A stretch of 64,000 nucleotides of DNA from Leptasterias polaris (Eukaryota; Echinodermata; Asteroidea; Forcipulatida; Asteriidae). Position 1 is the first letter of the stretch; every line of letters starts with the position of its first letter. Positions 20,793-32,112 of this stretch are shown here, piece by piece. The stretch spans positions 6,052,501-6,116,500 of the forward strand of contig JAZGTN010000003.1 in assembly GCA_037783415.1 (NCBI GenBank). The letters run 5' to 3'. Both the position numbers and the translations under genes were made by a program. The notes beneath the pieces were generated by a model. That model searched no databases and was not told the origin of the DNA. It saw only the letters and a program-made list of their open reading frames with translations.

Positions 20793-23700
20793 CTAAGGCT
20801 CCTCGTCGGGGATTTCCTTGGTCTCCAGGTCAGTGACAAGCAAGACCAGCTTCTGAATTGGTCTTTCCAAGTACCTCTTTGCAGTAATCTTCTTGCCGTT
20901 AGCATCCAGATGTCGATCACCAATGACAAGTCTGACGCTACGTACAAGTTTGTCTTTACTCGGGAAGACTTCTTCAATTCGAGCGAGTTGCCACCTGTTG
21001 CGTGGAAGGTTGTCATCCTTTATTATCACGATGTCACCGACATGAAAATCTGAAGAAGAGTGGACCCACTTCTGTCGTGTTTGCAGTGACTGGATGAACT
21101 CCTTTCTCCAACGAGTCCAGAATTCGTTAGCTAGTTGTTGGACTCGTCGCCAATGTTTTCTCGAATACAGGTCAGTCCGCTGAAAGATGCCTGGCGGCGG
21201 AAGAATCACCTTGCTCTTCATAGTCAACAAATGATTCGGTGTGAGTGGCTCTGGAGATGATGGGTCATTCAGGTTGTCTACTGTAAGGGGTCGACTGTTG
21301 ACTATAGCAGCTGCTTCACACATGAGTGTCCTGAGGGATTCATCATTCAGCTGCGAACCAGAATGGTCCATCAAAGATGTCAGCACTCTTCTCACTGAGC
21401 GTATCTGTCGTTCCCAGACTCCGCCTGCATGGCTGGCCGAAGGGGGGTTCATCTTAAACTCTATCTTGTCGCAACCCTCTTTCAGGAGAAATCGGTTCAC
21501 ATGGTCCAGGTCAATTTCTGTCTGAGCTCCAACAAAGTTAGTGCCTCTATCGGAGCGCAGTTGGCGAATCGGACCCCGGATCGAAAGGAAACGTCGTAAG
21601 GCATTGATGAAAGAATCAGTGCTGAGTGAAACTGAGGTCTCAATATGTATCGCACGAGATGCCATGCAAGTAAAGAGAATGCCATATCTCTTGACCTCGC
21701 TTCGGCCTTCCTTGATGTACCAAGGGCCAAAAACGTCAACGCCACAGTAGGTGAAGGGAGGTGCAGGATTCAGTCTATCTTCAGGCAAGTCTGCCATTTT
21801 CTGCTCTTGGACTTTACCATATAGCTTTCTGCACTTGACACATCTAGATATCATGTAAGAGACTGCTGAGCTGCATCCAATTATCCAAAACCCAGAAGCT
21901 CTGATTTGGTTCGTTGTCATACCGCGCCCCTGATGTGCTGCTTGGTGGTGACATGACTGTATCACCATATCTGTCACATGGTGCTTTCTTGGTAGTATCA
22001 CAGGGTGCTTGAAATCATGAGGGAGTTGAGCTCTTCGTATTCGTCCACCAACGCGTAGAAGTCCATCGGCATCAATAAAGGGGTCCAACCTATACAAAGA
22101 ACTGGTCCCTTTTATTACTGCATTGCGCTGCCTGGCTACCTCCCTTCCAATATTGCCATCGTGGATACCCAGAGATTGTAGAGCTCTTATCTCCTTGGCA
22201 AAGGCCTTTTTCTGGACCAGACGGACAATCTCGGTTTCGGCTCGACGGAGGTCTTCAACTGTTGCAGGCTCATAGGCTGGTATACTGTTCCTTCGCAAAA
22301 CTTGTATAGGTACTGCTTCACGGGGCTTCTTGATAGAGTGGTCCTTGAAGCGTGATTTCAACTTGAGACAGGCAGCTACTGCCCTCTTTGCACGGTGCCA
22401 CTCAGAGAAGTAATCCAGGCGCTCAAGTTCAAAGTCGGTTCCAGAGGCATGTACAGCAAAGGCCTGTGCTTTCTTCACCTCTGGATCATCTTGTGAGACT
22501 GTTGGTTTGATGGCTTCAATCACTGCTGGGATCTCGGTCTCCCACAGGAATTTAGGTCCCTTCAGCCATCTAGATTTGTTCACGAGTTCCTCTGCAGTAG
22601 TACCTCTCGACCCATCATCTGCTGGATTGACATCAGTAGCGACATGTCTCCACTGTGATGGCTCAGTAATGTCTCTGATCTGTTGTACTCGATTTGCTAC
22701 AAATACGTGGAATCTGCGTGCATCGTTGGCAATGTAGCCAAGAACCACCTTACTGTCGGTCCAAAATACCTCAACAGGGTTCTTATACTCCAATTCTTTC
22801 TTCAGCATGGTGCTAACTCTGACTGACACGACAGCAGCATTCAGTTCCAAGCGAGGTACTGTAACTGGCTTAAGTGGACAAACTCTGGCTTTGCCCATAA
22901 TCAGAGAACAGTGGACTTTGTCTTGATCATCTCTCAGGCGCAAGTATGAACATTGTGCATAGCCAACTGTGCTAGCATCGGAGAAGTGGTGTATCTCGAC
23001 TGATTTCACCTTTCCAAAATTGTCAGGTTTAAAGCATCGAGCAATGCTGAGGTTCTCGAGCATATGTAGACTAGCCCTCCAGCGCTCCCATTGCATCTGA
23101 ATTGAGTTTGGGAGAGGGTTATCCCATCCCGCTTCGTCTTTGCACAAACTCTGCAGGATCTGCTTACCAATGAGTACAGTGGGAGCTATGAAACCAAGAG
23201 GGTCATAGACTGAACAGATGGTTGACAACACTCCTCGTCTGGTCAGTGGTTGGTCTTTCATAATGATACGAAACTTGAATGAGTCTGATTCGATGCACCA
23301 CTGTACACCTAGCGCTCTCTCAATTGGAAGAGTATCATGGCTCAAGTCAAGATTTGTGATCCCTTTAGCTCGATCTTCTACATTGATTGTGTCCAACACC
23401 GCTCTGGAATTAGAAATGAACTTGTGTAGATGTAAGCCACCTCTAGCACAGAGTCCCTTTGTCGTCGTTATCAAGTTGATTGCCTCTTCAACTGTTGAAA
23501 CAGATGCCAATCCGTCGTCCACGTAGAAGTTACGCTTCACAAAATCTGCGGCTGCTGAACCAAATTCTGCTTCGAAGTCGTTTGCTATTTTCTTCAAGCC
23601 GAAGTTTGCGCAGCCGGGGGAAGATACAGCACCAAACAGATGTACATTCATGCGGTATGAGATTGGTTCTGTGTCGTAGATCCCATTTTTCCACCAGAGG

Positions 23701-26700
23701 AATCGGAGATAGTCGCGATGCTCCTTGTTTACCTTAAACTGGAAAAACATCTGTTTGACATCACATATGATGGCAATGTGCTCCCGTCTAAATCTGCAGA
23801 GGACTCCCACTAAGGCGTTTGTGAGATCCGGGCCTTGCAGTAGGTGGTCATTCAAGGAATCGCCACGGAATCTTGCGCTACAGTCAAACACTATGCGTAT
23901 CTTTTCTGGTTTCTTTGCATGATAGACGCCGTGATGGGGTATGTACCATGTATGGCCAGTGTTACACTTCAGCTCGGAAGCTGGAACTTCTTCAGCATGG
24001 CCGTTCTCAATTATGCTACTCATGAATGTGCAGTAGTCTTGGTGATATTTTGGGGTCTTTCTGAAACGATTCTTCAGCTGCTTCAGGCGATGTAGGGTTA
24101 GCATCTCATTGTTCTGGAGATTTGGTGGATCTTGCTTCTTAAATGGTAGTGGCATGATGAAGTGCCCATCAGACTGCTGCTGTATTCCGCTTTCCATCTT
24201 TTTCAGAAATTCGATGTCATCCCGTGAAAGAGACTTTTCATGTGTGGTGTGCTCTGAGAAGTCTAGTTCCATCATTTTGGTGATTTCAAAGGGATTGATA
24301 ATCTCCTTGACACGGGTTCTGAAGGAGATTTGAATTCGTTCCCGAGGATCTGAGGGTTTCTCCTTTCTCTCCTTGGGTGTCAATGCGGTTGGTACCTCAC
24401 ATGTCATGACTCTGTGGCTCACACCAATGATGTCAGATGTATCTGGATCGTTGTGGCTTACATCAACCACTCCCACTATACCCCAGCCAAGGTCCGTTTT
24501 CTGCGCAAATGGTTCATTATCGATGGGGGGTATAACATCCCGTGGTGCGAGGGCACGAGAGCAGTTGTATCCTATTAGGAGACCTATTTCGCAGTCCTCC
24601 TCCAGGGGCATAAGCAAATCTGCAATTTTCTCTAGGTGGGGCCACTTTCTAGCCATGTCTGGAGTAGGGATGTGAGAACGATTAGCGGGCATCACTCCTC
24701 GTGAGTACGCCACAGGAAGCGGGATCTTCAGTTGACTGTCGAATCCTCTAACCACTAATCCATTCACCTTGCAGCTCGTCACCTTCTGGTCCTTCGCAAA
24801 CATGGTTGACAGCAGAAGTTGCACTTCAGTTCCTTTCACCCCAAGGGCTTGGTAAGTATCATCAAGAACGAAGGTTGTATCAGATTGGGTGTCTAATAAC
24901 GCATACACCAGTCTTTCGACGTCCGGGGTGTCACGATGAGATAACCATACTGGGACCGTCATAGAGCTCTTACCACCATCGTCTATACCACTGAGGAGAC
25001 TGACTCGTGTGTTAGAGCTGACCGACTTGTGCTCTGGCTCTGGATCTGCAGAAGTCAGATTCGCAATATGTTTAGGTTTCTCTTTGATATCTCCATGCAG
25101 AGAAGTTGGGTGATTCCTTGAGCATACTCGGCAGGCTAATCTCTTCTTGCAGCTTTTGGAGATGTGCCCCTGATTTAAACACCCAAAGCACAACCCTTTC
25201 TTCTTCACAAGATCCCTTCGTTCATCCATCGACATGGATAAAAAGCCTCTGCAAAAGTCAAGATGGTGGGCTTTACCACAGAGAGTGCAATCCTTCCGGT
25301 TTGATGTAAATTTCTCTTGGGCATATCCCCTGTGGGCAGTTTCTGTCACCCCTGAAGCAAATGAGCTTGCCCCTGGGGGCCTAGCTCTGAACGTCTTGGC
25401 GCCATCATGCTTGGTAGTATGTGTAGTAGTATCTCTGATGTCGTGGCTCTTGATACTCTGCAAGGAAGTTAGGGGGTCGCATGCTATATCCGCTTCTTCT
25501 TCAATAAATCGGGAAAACTTATCAAATGAGGGATATGTTCCTTCCTTACGCTTGTGGTCGGAAACCTTCCGTGCCCATCTGTTTATCAGCCAGTCCGGTA
25601 ATTTCGTAAGAAGTTTCCTATGTTCTCGCTCGTCGTTCAACACTGCCAGGTGGCCAATGTTTTCCATTGCTGCACGACACTGTCTCATGAAGTCAGCTAG
25701 GGTACGTAGAGCTTTACCGTCACGTGAAGGGACCTTAGGCCACGAATCCAACTTGTCCCGAAAAGCATTTCCAATGACAAAGGGATCTCCATAACGTTTC
25801 TCGAGAAGCTTCTTAGCTTGCTCAAAGGCATCATCCGTCGTCATAAAGAAGTAACCTTCAACAGCCTGCTTCGCTGATCCGCTAAGGTATTTCTTCAAGT
25901 AGTGGAGCCTTTCCGCAGGAGGAATGCCTCGTTGCTCAATTAGGGTTTCAAAGGCAACTTTCCAGTTCGGATATTTGAGAGGGTCCCCTGCAAATACTCC
26001 TGGTTCCGGTGGTGGGAGACGACTAATGTTGAACTGTTTCGCCAAGCACTCTGCAAAACTTGTCATCTGCTCCTTCGTGTCATTCACGGCCATCTCTGTC
26101 TTCGGGGGGGTTTGAGCCTCTTCCGTTTTCTCTTCGTCCTTAATAAGTGCTGAACTTGGTGTGTGTGGAGGTCCATCCATCACACCTTGATTTGTCACAG
26201 ACCATAAGGGTTCCATACTGATCGTCTGCTGTATGTTTTGTGGACTGTAATCGCAAGCAAAGGGGTTAAGGCTGGTAGTGAATGTTGGGACGGCTGGCTC
26301 CTTTGTGATTGGAGACACATTCCCGGGTTTGGGAATGCTTTCTGTTGCTGGTGTGGAAGATTGCAAGATCGCAGGCATTGACAGGGCAGAAACAGCAGCC
26401 AGATCATCAGGAATTTCTGTAGGGAGATTTCCTGTCATTTGAGATTGCAAGTACTCTTCGACAAAGGCATGTTTGTCTTCCTGGGAAACTATTCCTAAAC
26501 TACCCTCAACCTCAAAGTAATTGTCGTGTTGTGCCTGGTCCATTGCCTCCAGCGTTGCCTCTGCCACGTGAAGTTCTTTCATCGCATGTACTTTTTCCAG
26601 TTCTCCCTTTTTCAGTTCTAGCTCGGCACGTTTATTTGCCTCGATGTCAGCGAACTTCAATTTTGCTCTTATGGCTGCAGCCTCTGTTGCAACTGAGGCC

Positions 26701-27101
26701 CTGTTTCGAATACTGGACCCCTTTGAAGAAGATGATTTTCGGGAGCGATGACTTCTAGAGGACACCGTAGAACCCACCTCGCTACAGTCGATTTCCAGCT
26801 GAATAATTCGTTTGCAAATTTTCTTGATGAGCTGGTGGTTTTCCTCTTCAACGGCTTCATACCTTTCATAAGAAACACTGTCATGACTGACCTTGGGCAG
26901 CATGTTTTCAAGTTCGCAGTGTGTTTCTGATAAGTGGTTCATTGCTCCCTCCAAATCTCTTCTTCCTTCCTTCAGTGCTATTACGTCTGCTGAATCTGAG
27001 AGCAAACTTTCTGAGTAATTGGCACACTTGCGCCATGCTGAAAAGGATGCCCTAAGTTTGCGCTGGCATTGCTGTACCTCTGTTTCAGCCATGATGTACA
27101 T
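20793..27101 (-). CDS. BEL/Pao gag-pol polyprotein, 2,102 aa, intact
   Basis: This is the retroelement's capsid and enzyme polyprotein. Approximate order by residue: N-terminal helical region with Ser/Arg-rich stretch (1-170); gag region with GDPLKYPNWKVAFETLI (about 370; the gag domain family found in BEL elements); zinc knuckles CTLCGKAHHLDFC and CFGCLNQGHISKSC (about 604-660); aspartic protease ALLDTQSDTTFV (about 735; A17-type). Then reverse transcriptase with CDVKQMFFQF and catalytic YVDD (about 1192), RNase H with FSDAS and DSKVV (about 1373-1447), and integrase with an HH-CC zinc site (about 1720-1755). The DDE core residues lie in GVDVFGPW, SDRGTNF and GVWER (about 1789, 1850, 1895). 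A C-terminal VGDIVIIKDDNLPRNRW block follows. All catalytic motifs look intact and there is no frameshift, so it could be active. Confidence 0.95.
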   Translation of the reverse strand: MYIMAETEVQQCQRKLRASFSAWRKCANYSESLLSDSADVIALKEGRRDLEGAMNHLSETHCELENMLPKVSHDSVSYERYEAVEEENHQLIKKICKRIIQLEIDCSEVGSTVSSRSHRSRKSSSSKGSSIRNRASVATEAAAIRAKLKFADIEANKRAELELKKGELEKVHAMKELHVAEATLEAMDQAQHDNYFEVEGSLGIVSQEDKHAFVEEYLQSQMTGNLPTEIPDDLAAVSALSMPAILQSSTPATESIPKPGNVSPITKEPAVPTFTTSLNPFACDYSPQNIQQTISMEPLWSVTNQGVMDGPPHTPSSALIKDEEKTEEAQTPPKTEMAVNDTKEQMTSFAECLAKQFNISRLPPPEPGVFAGDPLKYPNWKVAFETLIEQRGIPPAERLHYLKKYLSGSAKQAVEGYFFMTTDDAFEQAKKLLEKRYGDPFVIGNAFRDKLDSWPKVPSRDGKALRTLADFMRQCRAAMENIGHLAVLNDEREHRKLLTKLPDWLINRWARKVSDHKRKEGTYPSFDKFSRFIEEEADIACDPLTSLQSIKSHDIRDTTTHTTKHDGAKTFRARPPGASSFASGVTETAHRGYAQEKFTSNRKDCTLCGKAHHLDFCRGFLSMSMDERRDLVKKKGLCFGCLNQGHISKSCKKRLACRVCSRNHPTSLHGDIKEKPKHIANLTSADPEPEHKSVSSNTRVSLLSGIDDGGKSSMTVPVWLSHRDTPDVERLVYALLDTQSDTTFVLDDTYQALGVKGTEVQLLLSTMFAKDQKVTSCKVNGLVVRGFDSQLKIPLPVAYSRGVMPANRSHIPTPDMARKWPHLEKIADLLMPLEEDCEIGLLIGYNCSRALAPRDVIPPIDNEPFAQKTDLGWGIVGVVDVSHNDPDTSDIIGVSHRVMTCEVPTALTPKERKEKPSDPRERIQISFRTRVKEIINPFEITKMMELDFSEHTTHEKSLSRDDIEFLKKMESGIQQQSDGHFIMPLPFKKQDPPNLQNNEMLTLHRLKQLKNRFRKTPKYHQDYCTFMSSIIENGHAEEVPASELKCNTGHTWYIPHHGVYHAKKPEKIRIVFDCSARFRGDSLNDHLLQGPDLTNALVGVLCRFRREHIAIICDVKQMFFQFKVNKEHRDYLRFLWWKNGIYDTEPISYRMNVHLFGAVSSPGCANFGLKKIANDFEAEFGSAAADFVKRNFYVDDGLASVSTVEEAINLITTTKGLCARGGLHLHKFISNSRAVLDTINVEDRAKGITNLDLSHDTLPIERALGVQWCIESDSFKFRIIMKDQPLTRRGVLSTICSVYDPLGFIAPTVLIGKQILQSLCKDEAGWDNPLPNSIQMQWERWRASLHMLENLSIARCFKPDNFGKVKSVEIHHFSDASTVGYAQCSYLRLRDDQDKVHCSLIMGKARVCPLKPVTVPRLELNAAVVSVRVSTMLKKELEYKNPVEVFWTDSKVVLGYIANDARRFHVFVANRVQQIRDITEPSQWRHVATDVNPADDGSRGTTAEELVNKSRWLKGPKFLWETEIPAVIEAIKPTVSQDDPEVKKAQAFAVHASGTDFELERLDYFSEWHRAKRAVAACLKLKSRFKDHSIKKPREAVPIQVLRRNSIPAYEPATVEDLRRAETEIVRLVQKKAFAKEIRALQSLGIHDGNIGREVARQRNAVIKGTSSLYRLDPFIDADGLLRVGGRIRRAQLPHDFKHPVILPRKHHVTDMVIQSCHHQAAHQGRGMTTNQIRASGFWIIGCSSAVSYMISRCVKCRKLYGKVQEQKMADLPEDRLNPAPPFTYCGVDVFGPWYIKEGRSEVKRYGILFTCMASRAIHIETSVSLSTDSFINALRRFLSIRGPIRQLRSDRGTNFVGAQTEIDLDHVNRFLLKEGCDKIEFKMNPPSASHAGGVWERQIRSVRRVLTSLMDHSGSQLNDESLRTLMCEAAAIVNSRPLTVDNLNDPSSPEPLTPNHLLTMKSKVILPPPGIFQRTDLYSRKHWRRVQQLANEFWTRWRKEFIQSLQTRQKWVHSSSDFHVGDIVIIKDDNLPRNRWQLARIEEVFPSKDKLVRSVRLVIGDRHLDANGKKITAKRYLERPIQKLVLLVTDLETKEIPDEEP

Positions 27102-27799
27102 AAATGTGGAAATTATAAGGCAAACAAAGTTACAGGATCACAACAAATATTCAAAAAACATGGGAAGTTGCATCAAGTACAAGAAGATAATAAACTGTAA
27201 TTCATGTAAAAATGCAGTTACCATACCAAATAGTGAAACATTAAAATCGCAACAAAATATTACTGTATGCAATATAGACTGCAGTAAACATCAGAACAAT
27301 TGCATGTAAAAATCGCAAACCTCTCAGAAAAAACACTTGTAGGAACACAGTGACAAAGTTCCCGTATGCAATTCAATTCAGTGTTCAGTGTTCAGTGTTA
27401 TTGGTCTTTGTTTCCATGGTTACTGCATTGTCGTCTCCATGAAGGATCGCAAGACACTGGTGCTCCAATTTGAAATGTCAGCCGATGATTGGTGTGCACC
27501 TACGTCTAGTCGCAGTGTAGAGTCGAAAGAAAACAATCAGTCTCAGCCGCTCACAGTGTCATCACAAAAAAAGGGGGGGGGGGTTCCGATGCCGACGTGT
27601 TGCTTACATGTAAATCGTCAGGGGGTGTAGGGTCGATGTTTCCTGGAACAATGCTGTCCTTGGTTGGGTGTAGGCACATGAAAAGGGCTCCAAAACTGTT
27701 CAATCTATTGAATATTTCGCAGAGCTGATCTGTCACTTGATCATTAGTTCAGGTTGTTGAAAGGATTGAGTTATCATTCCATGTCGCAGGAGTTTTCAC

Positions 27800-28364
27800 T
27801 GTAACGGACAACACTCGCAAAGCTAGTGTATTGCCGCTAGAGGTCGCAGAAAGTAAATAAACTCAATCAACAAAACAAGGGTCTCGACAGCAGCTTTCAT
27901 TTGTAAGGTGATATATAGGGTCATTGTTGTTCTCATCGATCATCATCACAATATCTTTAAGCTTCGTGAAAACTGTAAATAAGATTGACAAAACAGTGTT
28001 TGAATACAGTGAAATGCTAATCGAAATCTTATCGAAAACAGTCAAAACATAACGAAATAACTTGTCAATAAAAAGGCTAAAATACTTCAATCATCTAAGT
28101 TTAGGTAATATCAAAGAGTAATATAATTATCCTGTAAACATACCTCCTTGCTTCCATAGACTTTCACATCGGAAATGAGCTAAATCAGGACAGATCTTCA
28201 CGATTGATCTTGAGCTAGTAATAAGGCATGCATAGTCAAAGATGGCAGCCACCAGTAGTTAAAACAATGTGCTTGTGTGTGTGAGCGTGTCTCTTTACTC
28301 CACTCAGTGGGTTAAAGTGCAGTGCTGTGCATAAATCATTAGGTTGAATAGGGCTGCACTTACA
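27800..28364 (-). repeat. BEL/Pao 5' LTR
   Basis: This 565-bp copy is upstream of gag-pol in the minus-strand sense. On the plus strand it begins TGTAACGGACAACACTCGC and ends GGGCTGCACTTACA. In the element's sense it should hold promoter and poly(A) functions. Flanked on the outside by ACTCC. Confidence 0.95.
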
Positions 28365-28980
28365 ACTCCCAATCCCATTCATAAAACTGAAAATACATGC
28401 AACGTTATCGACAGCTGTTGGATGAAAGAACATGTAGTTTTACATTCCTTGAAATATAAAAATGCACGCTTCCAGTGCAACTAAATAACTAAACTGTCTA
28501 CAGCAGCCGTATGATTTTACCTTAGAACTGAGTGCGCCACCATTTGACGCACCAACATATTGAGTGATCCGGAACTGCGCAAGGGTACGATGCCTCCCAA
28601 CAAAAGATTTCGGTAATTTTATCTCATAAAAAAAACAAGACGCCTGCTCAGTATTTGGGTGAAATATTTTTTACACATTCTTACCATTTTACATAAATTT
28701 TGTTCACCCTGGCATTCAAATGTGAAAGGTGAGAAGTTTTAACAGCGTTTTTCAACCAACATTTTTTTTGTAAATGATGATCATTATCGCCGACAAACTT
28801 GCCATAATTTATTAGTCGATGATGTTTGGCACCTTATTTTGGGTTTGTTGGTTTGTTGGATGTTATTCTTCACATGTATCAACAGAAATTGGTAATGGGA
28901 GAAGTAATTTAATTATGTGGTTGTTGCAAAGTTTAAGTGATCCGGAACTGGTCAATGATCCGGAACTTGTCAAACGACTC

Positions 28981-30865
28981 TACCAAAGCTATACCAAACC
29001 GTAAATGTCATTGACAAAACTGTTGTGATTCCATATTTATTTGTAACCCTCACCTCAGACACTCAGCCCCGATCCTCCCATGATTGGAGGGCAACGAATG
29101 GTTCATCATTGCTCTTCATTTTCAAGGTCTTTTTACAAATAAGGTCTTTTTACAAGTGTAGTCAGAGTAACCGGACCAACCAACGCTTTTTCACTTACCA
29201 TTTCCCCGCATTTGGACATTATCTGGCATATAAACATGATAAATGTAGGGCCCGAGTGAATGTTGTGTTTGTTGATGCCTGTGTAATGCCATTTAGACAG
29301 GATTCAAAATCCCAATGCAGGGAGTGATGAAGAACTGCTCCGAAATGTAAAAAGACTTAATATACTTTAAAGTCATGTGATGTAAGTAGGAGGACTAAGC
29401 TTGAGCGGTTATTAGGTATTACCGAGTAGTCAAGGGATTTGTTCAATGCAGAACAATACCGAGAGTTGTTTTAGAAATACTGAAATACTGTCGTGCTTGG
29501 TTTTTAAGTTCAATATGGCGATATAAATAAAACTGTTACCGCATCTGATGATGTAGCCTCTATAAAAAAAAGGAAAGAAAGGCTTAAATCTGTTTTAAAT
29601 AAGGAGAATATAAAGCCCAGTCGTCCATTCCAAGCACACTGTTTATTGTTTGCAGTTTTCAGCAGTTTCCTGCTCCCGGCACCCGGCTGCATTGTGTAGC
29701 GGGCAAACGATTCACCACACATGGCATGCACGTTCGACGTTCTGCGATGCAATTTGGGTGAGCTACCACCTCTAGAGGGCGCTACATTTTTGAGCGACCT
29801 CCACCAGCAGCTTGTATAAGTTGTGTCAAAAGCAGCAAACTTCTGCGACTTCCTGTTTATATGTTTAGATTGGGGTCGTGGCACGCTGGTGTACATGTAC
29901 AACTACATGTTTTAACAATACAACTGGGTGTCGGGTACCAAGATACCGATTATACACACAGAGAATAGAAAGGCGATATTTTCATAAAGAATCAACCATG
30001 AGAATTTCTTAGCGTTGATCCACAGAACAGTTAGCTTATTTTGATAAGTTTTATATTGAAAACAAGTCAATCTATTTGTCCTCATATAAGAGAAAGACAG
30101 GCTCAGCACTAACCTCTGTTGTTAAATAACCATGATTTTACATTTGTAGGGCCTCAATTCAGTCAAAACCTGAGTGAGACTGCATGTTTTTTTGGCCCCA
30201 TATGAAAGGTTCCCGATAATACCAAATACCGCGGTATTTTTGCAACGGTATACCATGGTTGCCAAAAACCGCCCAAGCTTACGCAGGTCATGTTGCCGGT
30301 TAATATGATGGTACAATTGTCATCAGACAAACTGAGATAAGTTTCTAAGAACTAAAATTTCAGCTAAAACCTGAACTGTCTAAAATGGACCACTTACTGA
30401 ACACCTTACAAGCACCCTACAAGTACAAGCGTTCAAAAGTTTTTTCATTTGCCGAGTGACGTGGTTAATTTACAAAATATCAGGCCATTATATCATTTCC
30501 AACATTGGGGCAATTTTAAACCTACAACCTTCATAATCGTTATGTGTTAAATTCAACATTCAATAGTCATCATAAGAACTCTGGATTTTAACGTCTGCCC
30601 TTACTAAAGGCACAGAAAAGATGACCATGTTATCTTGATCTTATAGGCCTGAAATTGTGTCTTTGAGAGGGCAAGGCCATTTTCATTTTGCAAAGGGCAC
30701 TTTCATTGGAAAATCTTTAAGTCTATGGGAAACTTCTGAAGGGGCACCAAGGACAAGACCAGAGCCTGGAAAAATAAGTTATCCAGTTTAGAAAATAAGT
30801 TTGTTGAAATGAAAATTGTATGAGATCAATTTAAATTGATTTCTTGAGGAGAACAGTTTATTATT
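28981..30865. other. Intronic non-coding interval
   Basis: I find no exon with good borders and no repeated family. Small CTCTAGAGGGCGCTAC-type words occur near 29770. Confidence 0.45.
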
Positions 30866-32112
30866 AGGTGTTTGGACAAAAGTCCGAATACCTCTTGTTA
30901 GGTGTTCGGAGCGGAGCGTAGCTCCGAACACCTCTTGTTATTGTTCGTTTTTGTTTTGTTTTTTTACTTCGTCTTCTGCTTCTGGCCGTCCCTTGTCCGC
31001 TAACAAAAGCACACTTCCCAAGCTCATATAAACTTGAAACTTTACATGTAGATAGATAACCATTAGGAGACGAAACCGTTTCAGTTACGTCATGATGACG
31101 TCATCAGGTGTCAAATTACAAGGTTTTTAGAAAAAAATAAATTAATCTTTGAAATTCTGTAACAAATCACATTTAAGAGGCCGTCGGTTGTTTTATGCGG
31201 GATCATACTTAGGTCATATAGGTCTTTATTTTTTGTTGTGTGCGTGACCTCACATGACCTCTACTTCCGGTCGAAACAGGAAGAAACAGGAAGTGCCTCG
31301 TAATTTAAAAGTGGCACACTTTTTGAAGTTTTTTTAAACGGTGTTATAGTCGAGCAAGAGTCTGGTTTAAAAAAATAAGACAAGTGACGTCATAAAAGTC
31401 AAGAGCGCCCTCTAGCGGCAGGTTGAAAACAATTAAAAATACACTTTTACTAGATGTCTGTGGCGAAGTTTATGATAATCGTTTCAAAATTGGTATACAT
31501 AATGACCTTCATGCAGACAACATATGTGTGAATTTTTAGATTGATGACGTCATCATGTGTCACGTGGTATCGCATTAAATGTTTACTTTTTGAAGCTGTG
31601 TATCTACAAAACCACAAGTTTGACTGAGTTGAAACTTGGCATGTTGATAGACAGTTATATTGACTACTTAAAGCTAGAGTGACGACTTGATGACGTCATC
31701 CAATTTTTTTTTACAAATTTTAGAAATATTGACCAATTGGTACATATCTTCAGTACAAAGCAAGCTATAGTCAAATTTCATTTTGCATGAGACTTGGAAG
31801 GTCCAACAAGGATATAACGTGGAGTGACGTTTTCACGACGTCATCGATTTTCATGTTATGTCACCACCAAGGTAGTGTTTTACAAGATCTATATGTACAG
31901 AACAACTTTGGTGATCAAATGGAAACTTTGCATGTACTCAAGCTGGGATGTGTTACATCCAAAAAGTTTGGTCAAATCTTTAGAACCACCATTCTAAAGA
32001 CTCTATAGAAGTACACAATATTTAATACACAGACATGTTTATAACATTTCTTTGAAACACGAGGTCACACCGAACACCTCTTTTTTGTTTCCAACAAAAA
32101 ATTATGTCTAGT
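30866..32112. repeat. 1.2-kb non-coding repeat with tandem hairpins and recurrent TGACGTCA sites
   Basis: It starts with two adjacent hairpins: AGGTGTTTGGACAAAAGTCC region (30866-30893) and AGGTGTTCGGAGCGG..CTCCGAACACCT (30900-30933). The inner part carries TGACGTCAT or ACGTCATC palindromes near 31092, 31388, 31546, 31691 and 31835, spaced about 150-300 bp, amid similar phrases (AACTTG, CATGTAGATAGATA, AACTTGGCATGTTGATAGAC). A partial inverse (ACCGAACACCTCTTTTTTGT) closes it near 32069. No ORF is credible. Confidence 0.6.

Larger units (their letters stand above)
19952..28364 (-). mobile_element. Complete BEL/Pao LTR retrotransposon
   Basis: It has two LTRs, an internal gag-pol frame and a 5-bp target duplication ACTCC (19947-19951 and 28365-28369). 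Total length is 8,413 bp, transcribed on the minus strand, antisense to the host gene. LTR ends are TG...CA. Reading the two LTRs against each other shows no difference over 565 bp, so insertion is very recent. The internal frame has no stops. No env-like frame is present. A primer-binding site was looked for next to the 5' LTR but not identified with confidence. Confidence 0.95.
19690..28980. mobile_element. Host TIR element (GTTTGACCAGTTCCGGATC ends) split by the BEL/Pao insertion
   Basis: GTTTGACCAGTTCCGGATC occurs at about 19692 and 19881 on the left. The inverse GATCCGGAAC, with GGTCA or TGTCAAAC following, occurs near 28562, 28939 and 28957 on the right. Removing the 8.4-kb BEL/Pao insert leaves an element of about 0.9 kb. 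I see no transposase frame in the remaining sequence. Confidence 0.55.

Noticed and set aside
23218..25794. Several plus-strand frames of 60-186 codons
   Set aside because: They are antisense shadows of the BEL/Pao gag-pol frame.
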